A stretch of 6,817 nt of DNA from Oscillospiraceae bacterium. Its GTDB lineage: Bacteria; Bacillota; Clostridia; Oscillospirales; Ruminococcaceae. This document shows positions 1-5,746 of this stretch, in pieces. A program made the translations under genes and the position numbers. Position 1 is the first letter of the stretch. Each line of letters begins with the position of its first letter. Under the pieces are notes generated by a model, which was not told the origin of the DNA, ran no database searches, and was given only the letters and a program-made list of their open reading frames with translations. The DNA is taken from contig JAQXNQ010000160.1 in assembly GCA_029098085.1 (NCBI GenBank), positions 1-6,817 on the forward strand, read 5' to 3'.

Positions 1-1391
1 CGGCGGAGGAAGCCGTCGTCCCCCGACAGCTTCCATTCCCGGTACATTTTCATGATGCCGCCCATCTGCCCGTCCACGCAGGCCCGGAAGGGATCGGGCG
101 GCGAGCCCACCGGCAGCTGCAGCCGGAAGGACATCTTGCCGGCGTCGCTGTAGTTATAGGTGTAGTCCAGCTCCCGCATCGAGCGCTCCAGCGCCGGGAA
201 CAGGAAGGGCAGGGCGTAGGCGTAGTTCCAGACATGGGTACAGCTGCCCTCGCAGCTGCCGCCGTACCGGCTCACGCCCTCCCAGCCGTAGAAGCTGCCG
301 TTGGGCAGCCGCAGGCAGGTAGAGCTTTTTAGAATGGCCAGATTGCCCTGCACCGCGTCCAGCATGGGCTCGGGGAGGGTGGAGGAGGCCAGGGCGTCCC
401 GGAACCGGAGCGTCTCTTCCTCCAGCCGGGTCCAGTTGTCCAGGCAGTAGTCCGCCGCCTGTCGGGCGGAGGAAAAGAGGGAGGCGTAGTAGTGTTTCCA
501 GACCGGTTTTTTCTCATCCCAGTACTTCTCCATGTTGGGCATGTACCAGCTGAGCAGCATGCGAACCTGTCCGGTTTCGCCCGGCTGCAGCGCCACCGGC
601 ACGGCCAGCGTGCAGATTTCGGCGCCGTTGGGCCTTGGATCGGGGTAGGAGCGCTGCCGCAGCTGACCGGAAGAAAGCTCCCGCCAGAAGGTGGTCACCT
701 CGTCAAACCAGCCGCCCCGGTACCAGGATTCCTGGTAAAAGGCATCGGGACAGTCGGTGGCGATGACTGCTTCGCCATATTTGGGACTGTCGGCGTCGAA
801 GGCAGCGCTGGTCATCTGCACGCCGGTGCGGCTGCCCTGCCGGAAGCCCCGGTTGACCAGCTGCTCCTCCATGGGATTGCCGCAGGAAAAGGCCAGCAGG
901 TACCGCATGGGTCGGTCGGTGGGGTTTTTCACCTCAAAGGTAAAGAAGGCGGCGGGGATGCTGCTGTCCTTATCATTGAGGGGAATGAAAGGGTTGAAGG
1001 CTTTCAGCTTCACCTCGCCGGGGAAGGTTTCGTCCTCATAGGTCACCTGTCCCACCGGATAGAAGCCCTCCATGGCCGTCTGGCGGAAATGCCGGAAGCC
1101 CGCCATGGTGGCCCGGTTGGGGCCGTGACCGTAGCCCCAGGAGTGGTTGCCCCGGTGAAGTCCGCCCATGAAATCGCCGGTGGTGTCGCCCTGCAGCACC
1201 CGGCAGTCCGCCGGGACGCCGTCGCCCTCCGCCCGGATGGCGAAGTGGGTAAAGCCGTTGATGGTCATCCGGTTGGGCCGTCCGAACAGCTCCCAGTCGA
1301 TCAGTCTTCCGTCCCCCGAAAGGCCCACGCTGCCGGTGCCGATGCCGCCCAGGGGGAAGGAAACGGCGCCTGCGTTTTGATAGGTTCTCAT
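1..1391 (-). CDS. GH116-family beta-glycosidase (GBA2-like), N-terminal 463 residues, runs off the left edge
   Basis: Seen: one open frame from an ATG at 1391 to the window edge, with no stop. AGGAGG at 1401-1406 lies 9 nt before this ATG; an in-frame ATG at 1400 abuts the AGGAGG and is too close. The protein begins with PLGGIGTGSV (residues 13-22), the glycine-rich entry motif of GBA2_N/DUF608 proteins (glycoside hydrolase family 116). Residues about 10-300 fit the N-terminal beta-sandwich domain. The (alpha/alpha)6 catalytic domain starts near 350. EGSCTHVWNY (381-390), followed by a run ending LFPALE, aligns by eye with the segment carrying the catalytic nucleophile Glu of GBA2 and SSO1353, so E381 is the candidate nucleophile. 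The catalytic acid Asp normally lies about 130-150 residues later, beyond the window. There is no signal peptide, so it probably acts in the cytoplasm on beta-glucosides or beta-xylosides. It is divergent from an AraC-type regulator that likely controls it. Family calls are from memory of motifs, not a search; substrate is unknown. Confidence 0.85.
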   Translation of the reverse strand, partial: MRTYQNAGAVSFPLGGIGTGSVGLSGDGRLIDWELFGRPNRMTINGFTHFAIRAEGDGVPADCRVLQGDTTGDFMGGLHRGNHSWGYGHGPNRATMAGFRHFRQTAMEGFYPVGQVTYEDETFPGEVKLKAFNPFIPLNDKDSSIPAAFFTFEVKNPTDRPMRYLLAFSCGNPMEEQLVNRGFRQGSRTGVQMTSAAFDADSPKYGEAVIATDCPDAFYQESWYRGGWFDEVTTFWRELSSGQLRQRSYPDPRPNGAEICTLAVPVALQPGETGQVRMLLSWYMPNMEKYWDEKKPVWKHYYASLFSSARQAADYCLDNWTRLEEETLRFRDALASSTLPEPMLDAVQGNLAILKSSTCLRLPNGSFYGWEGVSRYGGSCEGSCTHVWNYAYALPFLFPALERSMRELDYTYNYSDAGKMSFRLQLPVGSPPDPFRACVDGQMGGIMKMYREWKLSGDDGFLR

Positions 1392-1428
1392 CTGGATCAT
1401 CCTCCTGCAAACAAGGGTTTTCAGTTTC

Positions 1429-1457
1429 ATTATACGAGAGGAGAAGAGGAAAATCTA
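1429..1457 (-). promoter_or_regulatory. Promoter of the GH116 gene
   Basis: On the minus strand a perfect TATAAT occupies 1434-1429. With a 17-bp spacer the -35 is TAGATT (1457-1452), only 3 of 6 matches to consensus. A strong -10 with a poor -35 is common where an activator helps the polymerase, and a palindrome overlaps this -35. The predicted start near 1422 gives a leader of about 30 nt. Confidence 0.65.
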
Positions 1458-1482
1458 TATAAGATCAGCGGGATTTTATATA
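1456..1482. promoter_or_regulatory. Candidate shared operator: 11-bp inverted repeat in the divergent promoter region
   Basis: Left arm TATATAAGATC (1456-1466) and right arm GATTTTATATA (1472-1482) are complementary at 10 of 11 positions, separated by 5 bp. The repeat touches the -35 of the GH116 promoter and ends 6 bp before the -35 of the regulator promoter, so one bound protein could act on both. Binding by the adjacent AraC-type protein is inference; AraC proteins more often use direct repeats. Confidence 0.5.
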
Positions 1483-1488
1483 AAAAAC

Positions 1489-1517
1489 TTGCAGCTTTTC
1501 CTTCTGTTCGCTATACT
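1489..1517 (+). promoter_or_regulatory. Promoter of the AraC-type regulator
   Basis: TTGCAG (1489-1494), an exact 17-bp spacer, and TATACT (1512-1517) form a good sigma-A type promoter. The predicted start near 1524 leaves a leader of about 27 nt that includes the purine-rich ribosome binding site. Confidence 0.7.
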
Positions 1518-1550
1518 GAAAGAAAGATGACCTGAAGGGAGAGGGGAGCC

Positions 1551-2363
1551 GTGCCCATCTACAACGAACGCTTTGTCACCATCCGCAGTCGGCAGGACGA
1601 AAGCTGCCGGGTCAAGGCCGCCGGGCTGCTGCAGCCCGACCCCAGCTACATGATCCAGCGGGAGGGAAGCTCCACCATCGTGCTGGCGTCGCTGCTGTCC
1701 GGCAGCCTCTGGCTGGAGAGCGGCGGGCGGCGGGTGTCGGCTCTGCAGGGGGACAGCTTTGTGCTGCCTTCCCGGCTGGCCTACCGGATTTATGCCGGGG
1801 AGAATCCTCCGTCCATGGTCTGGGTCAATCTGGAGGGCGCTTTGCCCGAGCTGCTGATCCCGCTGTACTTTTCCGAGCCCTTTCCCATTCTGGCCGCCTG
1901 CAGCTGTGAACAGCCCATCCGCCGCATGATGGAGCTGGCCGGGGAGGAGGGCGGCTCCAGCGAGATCCCCCTGCTCTGCCACCGGATTCTGCTCAGCATC
2001 CGGGATGCCTTCCGCCCCCAGAGCGCCGCTCCGCCCCAAAGCTTTGAAAAGCAGATAGAACAGCAGATCCTCAACAGCATCCAGGCGCCCTTTTCGGTGG
2101 AGGCTCTGGCCCGGTCGCTGGGGGTGTCCGCCGCTACCCTCAATCGCTCCTTCCGGGAAAAGCTGGGCTGCACGCCGTACCAGTATTATCAGTCGGTGCG
2201 GCTGGATATCGCCCGTTCTCTGCTGCGGAACACCGCCCTGTCGCTGGAGGATATCGCCTCCCGGCTCAGCTTCTGTGACCGGAATCATTTCACCGCCTTT
2301 TTCACCGCCCGGGAGGGTGTTCCCCCGGCCCGCTACCGGAGGGAGATGAGAGCGGAGAGATGA
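1551..2363 (+). CDS. AraC-family transcriptional regulator
   Basis: 270 residues, starting at a GTG preceded by a purine-rich site (GGGAGAGGGGAG, 1537-1548) with no better in-frame start. The N-terminal part (about 20-140) has the beta-strand and glycine pattern of a cupin-like sensing domain, for example the stretch around GDSFVLPSR at 67-75. The C-terminal part (about 168-268) is the AraC/XylS DNA-binding module: a first helix-turn-helix at about 181-202 (FSVEALARSLGVSAATLNR) and a second at about 230-252, then the family signature region with DRNHFTAFF (243-251) and the closing PARYR (259-263). The layout is that of cytoplasmic sugar-responsive regulators such as the RhaS/MelR type. It is divergent from the GH116 glycosidase, so it most likely senses a sugar related to that enzyme's substrate and controls that gene and perhaps itself. 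Ligand and sign of regulation cannot be read from the sequence. Confidence 0.9.
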   Translation: MPIYNERFVTIRSRQDESCRVKAAGLLQPDPSYMIQREGSSTIVLASLLSGSLWLESGGRRVSALQGDSFVLPSRLAYRIYAGENPPSMVWVNLEGALPELLIPLYFSEPFPILAACSCEQPIRRMMELAGEEGGSSEIPLLCHRILLSIRDAFRPQSAAPPQSFEKQIEQQILNSIQAPFSVEALARSLGVSAATLNRSFREKLGCTPYQYYQSVRLDIARSLLRNTALSLEDIASRLSFCDRNHFTAFFTAREGVPPARYRREMRAER

Positions 2364-2372
2364 GAGATATGG

Positions 2373-2411
2373 AAAACCGGCGGGCTGGTTCAAAACAGCC
2401 CGCCGGTTTTT
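2373..2411. terminator. Bidirectional intrinsic terminator between the convergent regulator and ABC transporter
   Basis: A perfect 15-bp stem, AAAACCGGCGGGCTG (2373-2387) with its complement at 2396-2410, has an 8-nt loop. On the plus strand it is followed by T at 2407-2411; on the minus strand the stem ends in four T, so it can stop transcription from both sides. It starts 9 nt after the regulator stop and 29 nt beyond the ABC transporter stop. Confidence 0.9.
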
Positions 2412-2439
2412 GCTTTCACTTAAGGGGTACAGCCCCGCT

Positions 2440-4179
2440 TTACATTCTTCCCGCTTCCCGGAACTGGTACTGATACAGTCCGGCATAGATTCCGTTCTTC
2501 GCCAGCAGCTCGTCGTGGGTGCCACGCTCCTGAATGCCCTCGTCGGTAAGGACGATGATCTCGTCGGCATTCTTGATGGTGGAGAGCCGGTGGGCGACGA
2601 CGATGGAGGTGCGGCCCTCGCTGAGCTTCTCCAGCGCCTCCTGAATCAGCATCTCGGTGGCGTTGTCCAGAGCGGAGGTGGCCTCGTCCAGAATCAGGAT
2701 GGAGGGATCCTTCAGGAAGACCCGGGCGATGGAGACCCGCTGCTTCTGGCCGCCGGAGAGCTTGACGCCCCGCTCGCCGATGTAGGTGTCGTAGCCGTCG
2801 GGCAGAGTCATGATGTAGTCGTGGATATTGGCCTTTTTGGCCGCCTCGACGATCTGCTCATCGGTGGCGTCCAGATTGCCGTAGGCGATGTTTTCCTTGA
2901 TGGTGCCGGTGAAGAGGAAGACGTCCTGCGCCACCATGCCGATGCTGCGGCGGAGGCTGTTCCGGGTCAGGGTGGTGATGTCCTGCCCGTCGATGCGGAT
3001 GCAGCCGGCGCTGACCTCATAGAACCGGGGAATCAGATGGCAGAGAGTGGTCTTGCCGCCGCCGGAGGGGCCCACCAGCGCTACGGTCTTGCCGGGATCG
3101 ATGTGCAGCGACAGATCCTGAATGACCAGATTTTCCGGCTTGTCGCCGCCGGTTTCGTAGCTGAAGCTCACATGGTCAAAATCAATGGAGCCTTTCACAT
3201 CCTTCAGCTCGGAGGCGTCGGGGGATTCCGGCTCCTCCGAAACGGCCATGATCTCCTGGAACCGGACAAAGCCGGTCATACCGTTCTGCAGCTGCTCATA
3301 GAAGCCGACCAGCTTGTTGATGGGCTTGAGGAACATGGAGATGTAGAGCAGATACGCCGCGAACTGGCCCACGTTGATTCTTCCGTTGAAGAAGAACAGA
3401 CCGCCCGCCACCAGCACCACCAGATACATGATGTCGGTGAACAGGGTCATGCCTGAGAAAAAGACGCCCATGGCCCGGTAGGATTCGGCCCGGGCCGCCT
3501 GATAGCGGCCGTTGTAATAGTCGAACTTCTCGGTCTCGTGGTCGCCGCTGGTGTAGGAGCGGGAGACCCGGATGCCGGAAATGGCGTTTTCGATGTTGGC
3601 GTTGACCTCGGCGATTTCCACCCGGTTGCGGGTGAAGGTTTCGCTCATCCAGCGGCGCAGCCTGGCCGCGAACAGGACGATGAAGGGTACGATGGCGAAG
3701 ATGATCAGCGTCAGGATCAGGTCGATCCGGGCCAGCATGATGAAGGAGCCGATCAGCATGACCAGCGACAGGAACAGATCCTCCGGGCCGTGATGGGCGA
3801 ACTCCGAGATGTCCTGCAGGTCGTTGAAGATCCGGGACATGATGGAGCCGGTCTTGTGCTCGTCAAAGAAGGAGAAGGGCAGCTTCTGCAGCCGCTGGAA
3901 CAGATCCCGGCGCATGTTGGCCTGCATCCGCACACCGACGATGTGGCCGTAATACTGGATGAAATAGTTGAGCCCCGCCTTCAGCAGGTAGATGCCCAGC
4001 AGGACACCCGCCCAGATCAGCAGCAGCCGAAGGTTCTGATTGGGCACATAGTCGTTGATGATGTTCTGGGTGATGGTGGGGTAGAACAGGTCGCAGACGG
4101 CCACAATCAGGGCGCAGAACATGTCCGCAAGGAAAAGTCCCATCTGCGGTTTGTAATACTGAATGAACTTTTTAAGCAT
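2440..4179 (-). CDS. ABC transporter, type I exporter half-transporter (permease fused to ATPase)
   Basis: 579 residues, the usual size for MsbA/BmrA-type half-transporters. AAGGAG (4191-4186) lies 6 nt before the ATG at 4179; an ATG at 4183 is out of frame. The N-terminal membrane domain (about 1-310) has six hydrophobic segments near 12-38, 52-76, 131-150, 152-175, 240-264 and 270-290. The ATPase domain (about 330-579) has Walker A GPSGGGKTT (370-378), Q-loop Gln418, signature LSGGQ (474-478), Walker B ILILDE with catalytic Glu499, D-loop SALD (502-505) and switch His530. Every key residue is present and no second half-transporter is adjacent, so a homodimer with two working ATP sites is most likely. 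It should sit in the cytoplasmic membrane and export drugs, lipids or peptides; the substrate cannot be told. No peptidase C39 domain is present, so it is not a leader-cleaving bacteriocin exporter. A leader reading frame precedes it in the same transcript. Confidence 0.95.
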   Translation of the reverse strand: MLKKFIQYYKPQMGLFLADMFCALIVAVCDLFYPTITQNIINDYVPNQNLRLLLIWAGVLLGIYLLKAGLNYFIQYYGHIVGVRMQANMRRDLFQRLQKLPFSFFDEHKTGSIMSRIFNDLQDISEFAHHGPEDLFLSLVMLIGSFIMLARIDLILTLIIFAIVPFIVLFAARLRRWMSETFTRNRVEIAEVNANIENAISGIRVSRSYTSGDHETEKFDYYNGRYQAARAESYRAMGVFFSGMTLFTDIMYLVVLVAGGLFFFNGRINVGQFAAYLLYISMFLKPINKLVGFYEQLQNGMTGFVRFQEIMAVSEEPESPDASELKDVKGSIDFDHVSFSYETGGDKPENLVIQDLSLHIDPGKTVALVGPSGGGKTTLCHLIPRFYEVSAGCIRIDGQDITTLTRNSLRRSIGMVAQDVFLFTGTIKENIAYGNLDATDEQIVEAAKKANIHDYIMTLPDGYDTYIGERGVKLSGGQKQRVSIARVFLKDPSILILDEATSALDNATEMLIQEALEKLSEGRTSIVVAHRLSTIKNADEIIVLTDEGIQERGTHDELLAKNGIYAGLYQYQFREAGRM

Positions 4180-4208
4180 ACATTACTCCTTGTAAATTTG
4201 GAAGTCGC

Positions 4209-4268
4209 TCAGAAAACGAAAACCTCCCGGAAACGCACGGACAGACGAACAAAGCGAATATTTTTCAT
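4209..4268 (-). CDS. Putative 19-aa leader peptide upstream of the ABC transporter
   Basis: Seen: ATG at 4268, preceded 7-8 nt upstream by AAGGAGG (as strong a ribosome binding site as any in the window), then 19 codons and TGA at 4211-4209. The product reads MKNIRFVRLSVRFREVFVF, rich in Arg and Phe/Val. The frame lies within the predicted mRNA of the ABC transporter, 29 nt before that gene's ATG. Known from other systems: short translated leaders (for example bmrB before bmrCD in Bacillus subtilis) couple ribosome stalling to transporter expression. Inference: this is such a leader. ACTTCC just before the transporter's ribosome site (minus strand, 4205-4200) is complementary to GGAAGT after the leader's site (4277-4272), allowing a pairing that encloses the leader. 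A longer in-frame start exists at 4475, but it lies upstream of the predicted promoter. Confidence 0.6.
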   Translation of the reverse strand: MKNIRFVRLSVRFREVFVF

Positions 4269-4294
4269 GAAACTTCCTCCTTTACTGTAGTAGA

Positions 4295-4307
4295 TCCGAA
4301 AATCGGA
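4295..4307 (-). other. Small hairpin at the predicted 5' end of the ABC transporter mRNA
   Basis: TCCGA and TCGGA flank three bases, giving a 5-bp stem that would begin at or within 1-2 nt of the predicted transcription start near 4308. Stems at the extreme 5' end can protect mRNA from decay in Firmicutes. It could equally be a DNA operator just downstream of the -10. Confidence 0.35.
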
Positions 4308-4314
4308 CAGGCAT

Positions 4315-4343
4315 ATTATACCAGAAAATAGTTTACCGTGCAA
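4315..4343 (-). promoter_or_regulatory. Promoter of the leader peptide and ABC transporter
   Basis: On the minus strand TTGCAC (4343-4338), an exact 17-bp spacer and a perfect TATAAT (4320-4315) form a strong sigma-A type promoter. The predicted start near 4308 places the leader reading frame about 40 nt into the transcript and the transporter ATG about 130 nt in. Confidence 0.8.
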
Positions 4344-4351
4344 CAGGTTTT

Positions 4352-4381
4352 GACCAATTTCGGGAAAAAGACCAATTTCGG
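4352..4381. repeat. Two 12-bp direct repeats upstream of the ABC promoter
   Basis: GACCAATTTCGG occurs exactly at 4352-4363 and 4370-4381, 18 bp start to start. The pair begins 9 bp upstream of the -35 of the ABC transporter promoter, a typical place for an activator or response regulator to bind. Each unit is itself a partial palindrome. The binding protein is not in evidence. Confidence 0.55.
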
Positions 4382-4386
4382 ACGGC

Positions 4387-4427
4387 TTTCTTTTGCAGGA
4401 AGCGGAGTTTGTTCTTCCTGAAAGAAA
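4387..4427. repeat. Bulged inverted repeat between the divergent ABC and protease promoters
   Basis: TTTCTTT (4387-4393) pairs with AAAGAAA (4421-4427) and CAGGAAG (4396-4402) with CTTCCTG (4414-4420), with a 2-nt bulge and an 11-nt loop. No T-run follows on either strand, so it is a poor terminator. The AT-rich 324-bp stretch 4269-4592 holds only this, the repeats next to it, the two promoters and the protease leader; I see no gene in it apart from the leader peptide at its left border. Confidence 0.4.
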
Positions 4428-4464
4428 ATTTGATCCTGAAAACAGACATTTTTTGAGGCAAATC

Positions 4465-4494
4465 TTGACTTTCATGTTGAGCGTTTAGTACAAT
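4465..4494 (+). promoter_or_regulatory. Promoter of the protease operon
   Basis: TTGACT (4465-4470) is followed after 18 bp by TACAAT (4489-4494). The predicted start near 4501 gives an untranslated leader of about 92 nt before the protease ATG. No convincing riboswitch-like fold was found in that leader by eye. Confidence 0.7.
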
Positions 4495-4592
4495 ATAGTC
4501 GAAAGCTGCCCTGTGACAGCAAAAGACGGCTCCAGTTCCGCTGTCTTCCGGGATGCCTGCGGACAAAGCGGTTTTGGATGGGAGGCCTTTGT

Positions 4593-5294
4593 ATGGCTGT
4601 TATTGATGCGGATCGCCGCACCCGTGTACATTCCACTGCCTCAGAGCCCTATAAGAGTACGGTGTATCTGCGGGCGGATTTTTCCAACGGCACCTATAAG
4701 ATCGGTTCCGGTTTTATGATCGGCCCGTCCGCTCTGGTGACCGCTGCGCACTGCGTGTATGAATCCGGCGTCGGCAGAGCGGAAACCGTTTCGGTGATTC
4801 CGGCCAAGGACGGCCCGATTCATCCCTATGGGAGTGCCCGGTCGGCGGAGATTTTGGTATCGCCCCGGTATCCGGCCACGGGAAACGTGGTGGAGGACTG
4901 GGCCGTGGTGAAGCTGCGCGCTCCCCTGGGCAAGGAGACCGGCTGGCTGGGGCTGCGCTGGCAGCGGGCATCCTACAGGGGTACAGCGGTGTACAACACC
5001 GGCTACCCCAGTGCGGCCACCACGGCCGGACAGTCGGACAACCGGTATATGTTTGTGGGAACCGGCTGCATCCGGGAATCCAGAGGCGGCATTCTCAAGG
5101 GCGACTGGGATGCCACCGAAGGCAACAGCGGCGGCCCGGTGTTTGCGTATTATGGGGATACGGGTTACACGGCCATCGGCATCCTGACCAACGGATCAGC
5201 CGTGGGTACGGATGGTTCTTCGTACCCTGCCGCCTATACCCTCGCAACCCGGATCACAAAGGAAATGTACGAGTTGTTTATGACATACAGGTGA
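4593..5294 (+). CDS. Trypsin-like serine protease (V8/Mpr-like, family S1), no signal peptide or propeptide
   Basis: 233 residues from ATG 4593, chosen because GGGAGG (4580-4585) lies 7 nt upstream; an in-frame ATG at 4578 overlaps that site and adds only five residues. The catalytic triad is intact: His53 in TAAHC (50-54), Asp102 in EDWAVVKL (101-108), Ser179 in GNSGGP (177-182). The N-terminus (DADRRTRVHST) resembles the start of the mature chain of Bacillus Mpr-type glutamyl endopeptidases, so the usual signal peptide and propeptide are absent. In V8-type enzymes a His in the GIHWG segment after the catalytic Ser reads Glu in the substrate; here the matching segment is GILTNG (196-201), so Glu specificity is not supported. 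Cys54 and Cys159 are the only two cysteines. It is first in a three-gene operon with two membrane-anchored paralogs, 6 nt before the next start. Possible roles are intracellular proteolysis or non-classical export. Protease fold confident, location and substrate unknown. Confidence 0.9.
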   Translation: MAVIDADRRTRVHSTASEPYKSTVYLRADFSNGTYKIGSGFMIGPSALVTAAHCVYESGVGRAETVSVIPAKDGPIHPYGSARSAEILVSPRYPATGNVVEDWAVVKLRAPLGKETGWLGLRWQRASYRGTAVYNTGYPSAATTAGQSDNRYMFVGTGCIRESRGGILKGDWDATEGNSGGPVFAYYGDTGYTAIGILTNGSAVGTDGSSYPAAYTLATRITKEMYELFMTYR

Positions 5295-5300
5295 TGCAGT

Positions 5301-5741
5301 ATGAAAAAATCCAGACGCCTGCTGGTCGCTATCATCGCCTTTGTTGTTGCGCTGGCCGTGGGCGTGACCTGCGGGGTAATTTACTGGAAAAACCGGTATC
5401 CTTATGGAAAAACGACGTTTGATGCGGTCATTGAGGAAATTGGCGTTGGGCTTGACGGAGTAAAAAAGGGGAAAATTTCCTCTATTACTTTTACAGTGGT
5501 CGATGCGACAGATATGCATGGAAACCCTGTGATACTTACGGCACTGTTTCAAGACGACACCAAATTTCGTACCCAGAGAGGAAAAAAGATCACGGCGGCC
5601 GATTTGAGGATTGGTCAAACTGTTCGGTTGACAACGGTGGACATGGTTACATACAATGGCCCTCCTCCGGTTTACAGCTTTTACTGGCGTTGTTACAAAG
5701 TTGTTATACTGGATGAAAGCGCCACAGATGCTGAAGGATGA
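5301..5741 (+). CDS. Small membrane-anchored protein of unknown function, first of a tandem pair
   Basis: 146 residues, not recognised as a named family. AGGTGA (5289-5294) overlaps the protease stop and lies 6 nt before the ATG, so translation is probably coupled. The N-terminus MKKSRR plus a hydrophobic stretch (about 7-29) predicts one membrane anchor with the remainder outside the cytoplasm. Cys24 lies in the hydrophobic segment but the preceding residues (GVT) do not make a lipobox. The soluble part ends with a module shared with the next gene: DDTKFRTQ, then GKK, TAADL and GQ (about 85-106), then W-x-CYK (129-133) and VILD. The pattern 'DxTK...GK...DLKxGQ...' followed by a terminal hydrophobic strand resembles small OB-fold-like domains (DUF3221/YobA-like); this is a guess. 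The DNA is visibly richer in A/T than the protease gene, which could mean a separate origin. Confidence 0.8.
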   Translation: MKKSRRLLVAIIAFVVALAVGVTCGVIYWKNRYPYGKTTFDAVIEEIGVGLDGVKKGKISSITFTVVDATDMHGNPVILTALFQDDTKFRTQRGKKITAADLRIGQTVRLTTVDMVTYNGPPPVYSFYWRCYKVVILDESATDAEG

Positions 5742-5746
5742 TCTTC

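Noticed and set aside
492..1535. Plus-strand open frame of 347 codons antisense to the GH116 gene
   Set aside because: It is the complement of a well supported coding frame in GC-rich DNA, has no ribosome binding site and has a His/Gly/Pro/Val-rich composition with no domain.
2424..2436. GGGG-TACAG-CCCC hairpin after the ABC transporter stop
   Set aside because: Four base pairs only and no T-run; the 15-bp terminator next to it explains termination.
1476..2570. Minus-strand open frame of 364 codons antisense to the AraC regulator
   Set aside because: It crosses the bidirectional terminator, overlaps both real genes and reads as low-complexity GC-rich antisense.
2410..4290. Two long plus-strand open frames (2410-3456 and 3538-4290) opposite the ABC transporter
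   Set aside because: Both are Asp/Gly/Val/Gln-rich complements of the transporter frame, without ribosome sites or recognisable motifs.
4352..4381. CRISPR-like repeat unit
   Set aside because: Only two 12-bp copies with a 6-bp spacer and no cas genes; better explained as a regulatory site.
4209..4475. 88-codon version of the leader frame starting at 4475
   Set aside because: Its start lies upstream of the strong promoter at 4315-4343 and has no ribosome site; only the last 19 codons follow a proper site.
4578..4595. Longer protease start at ATG 4578
   Set aside because: GGGAGG at 4580-4585 is the evident ribosome binding site for ATG 4593 and would lie inside the longer frame.
4513..4719. 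Hydrophobic segment (VWLLLMRIAAPVYIP) in another frame, possibly a frameshifted signal peptide for the protease
   Set aside because: It overlaps the part of the true frame that already matches the mature protease N-terminus, so no frameshift can add it upstream. The GTG start has no ribosome binding site.
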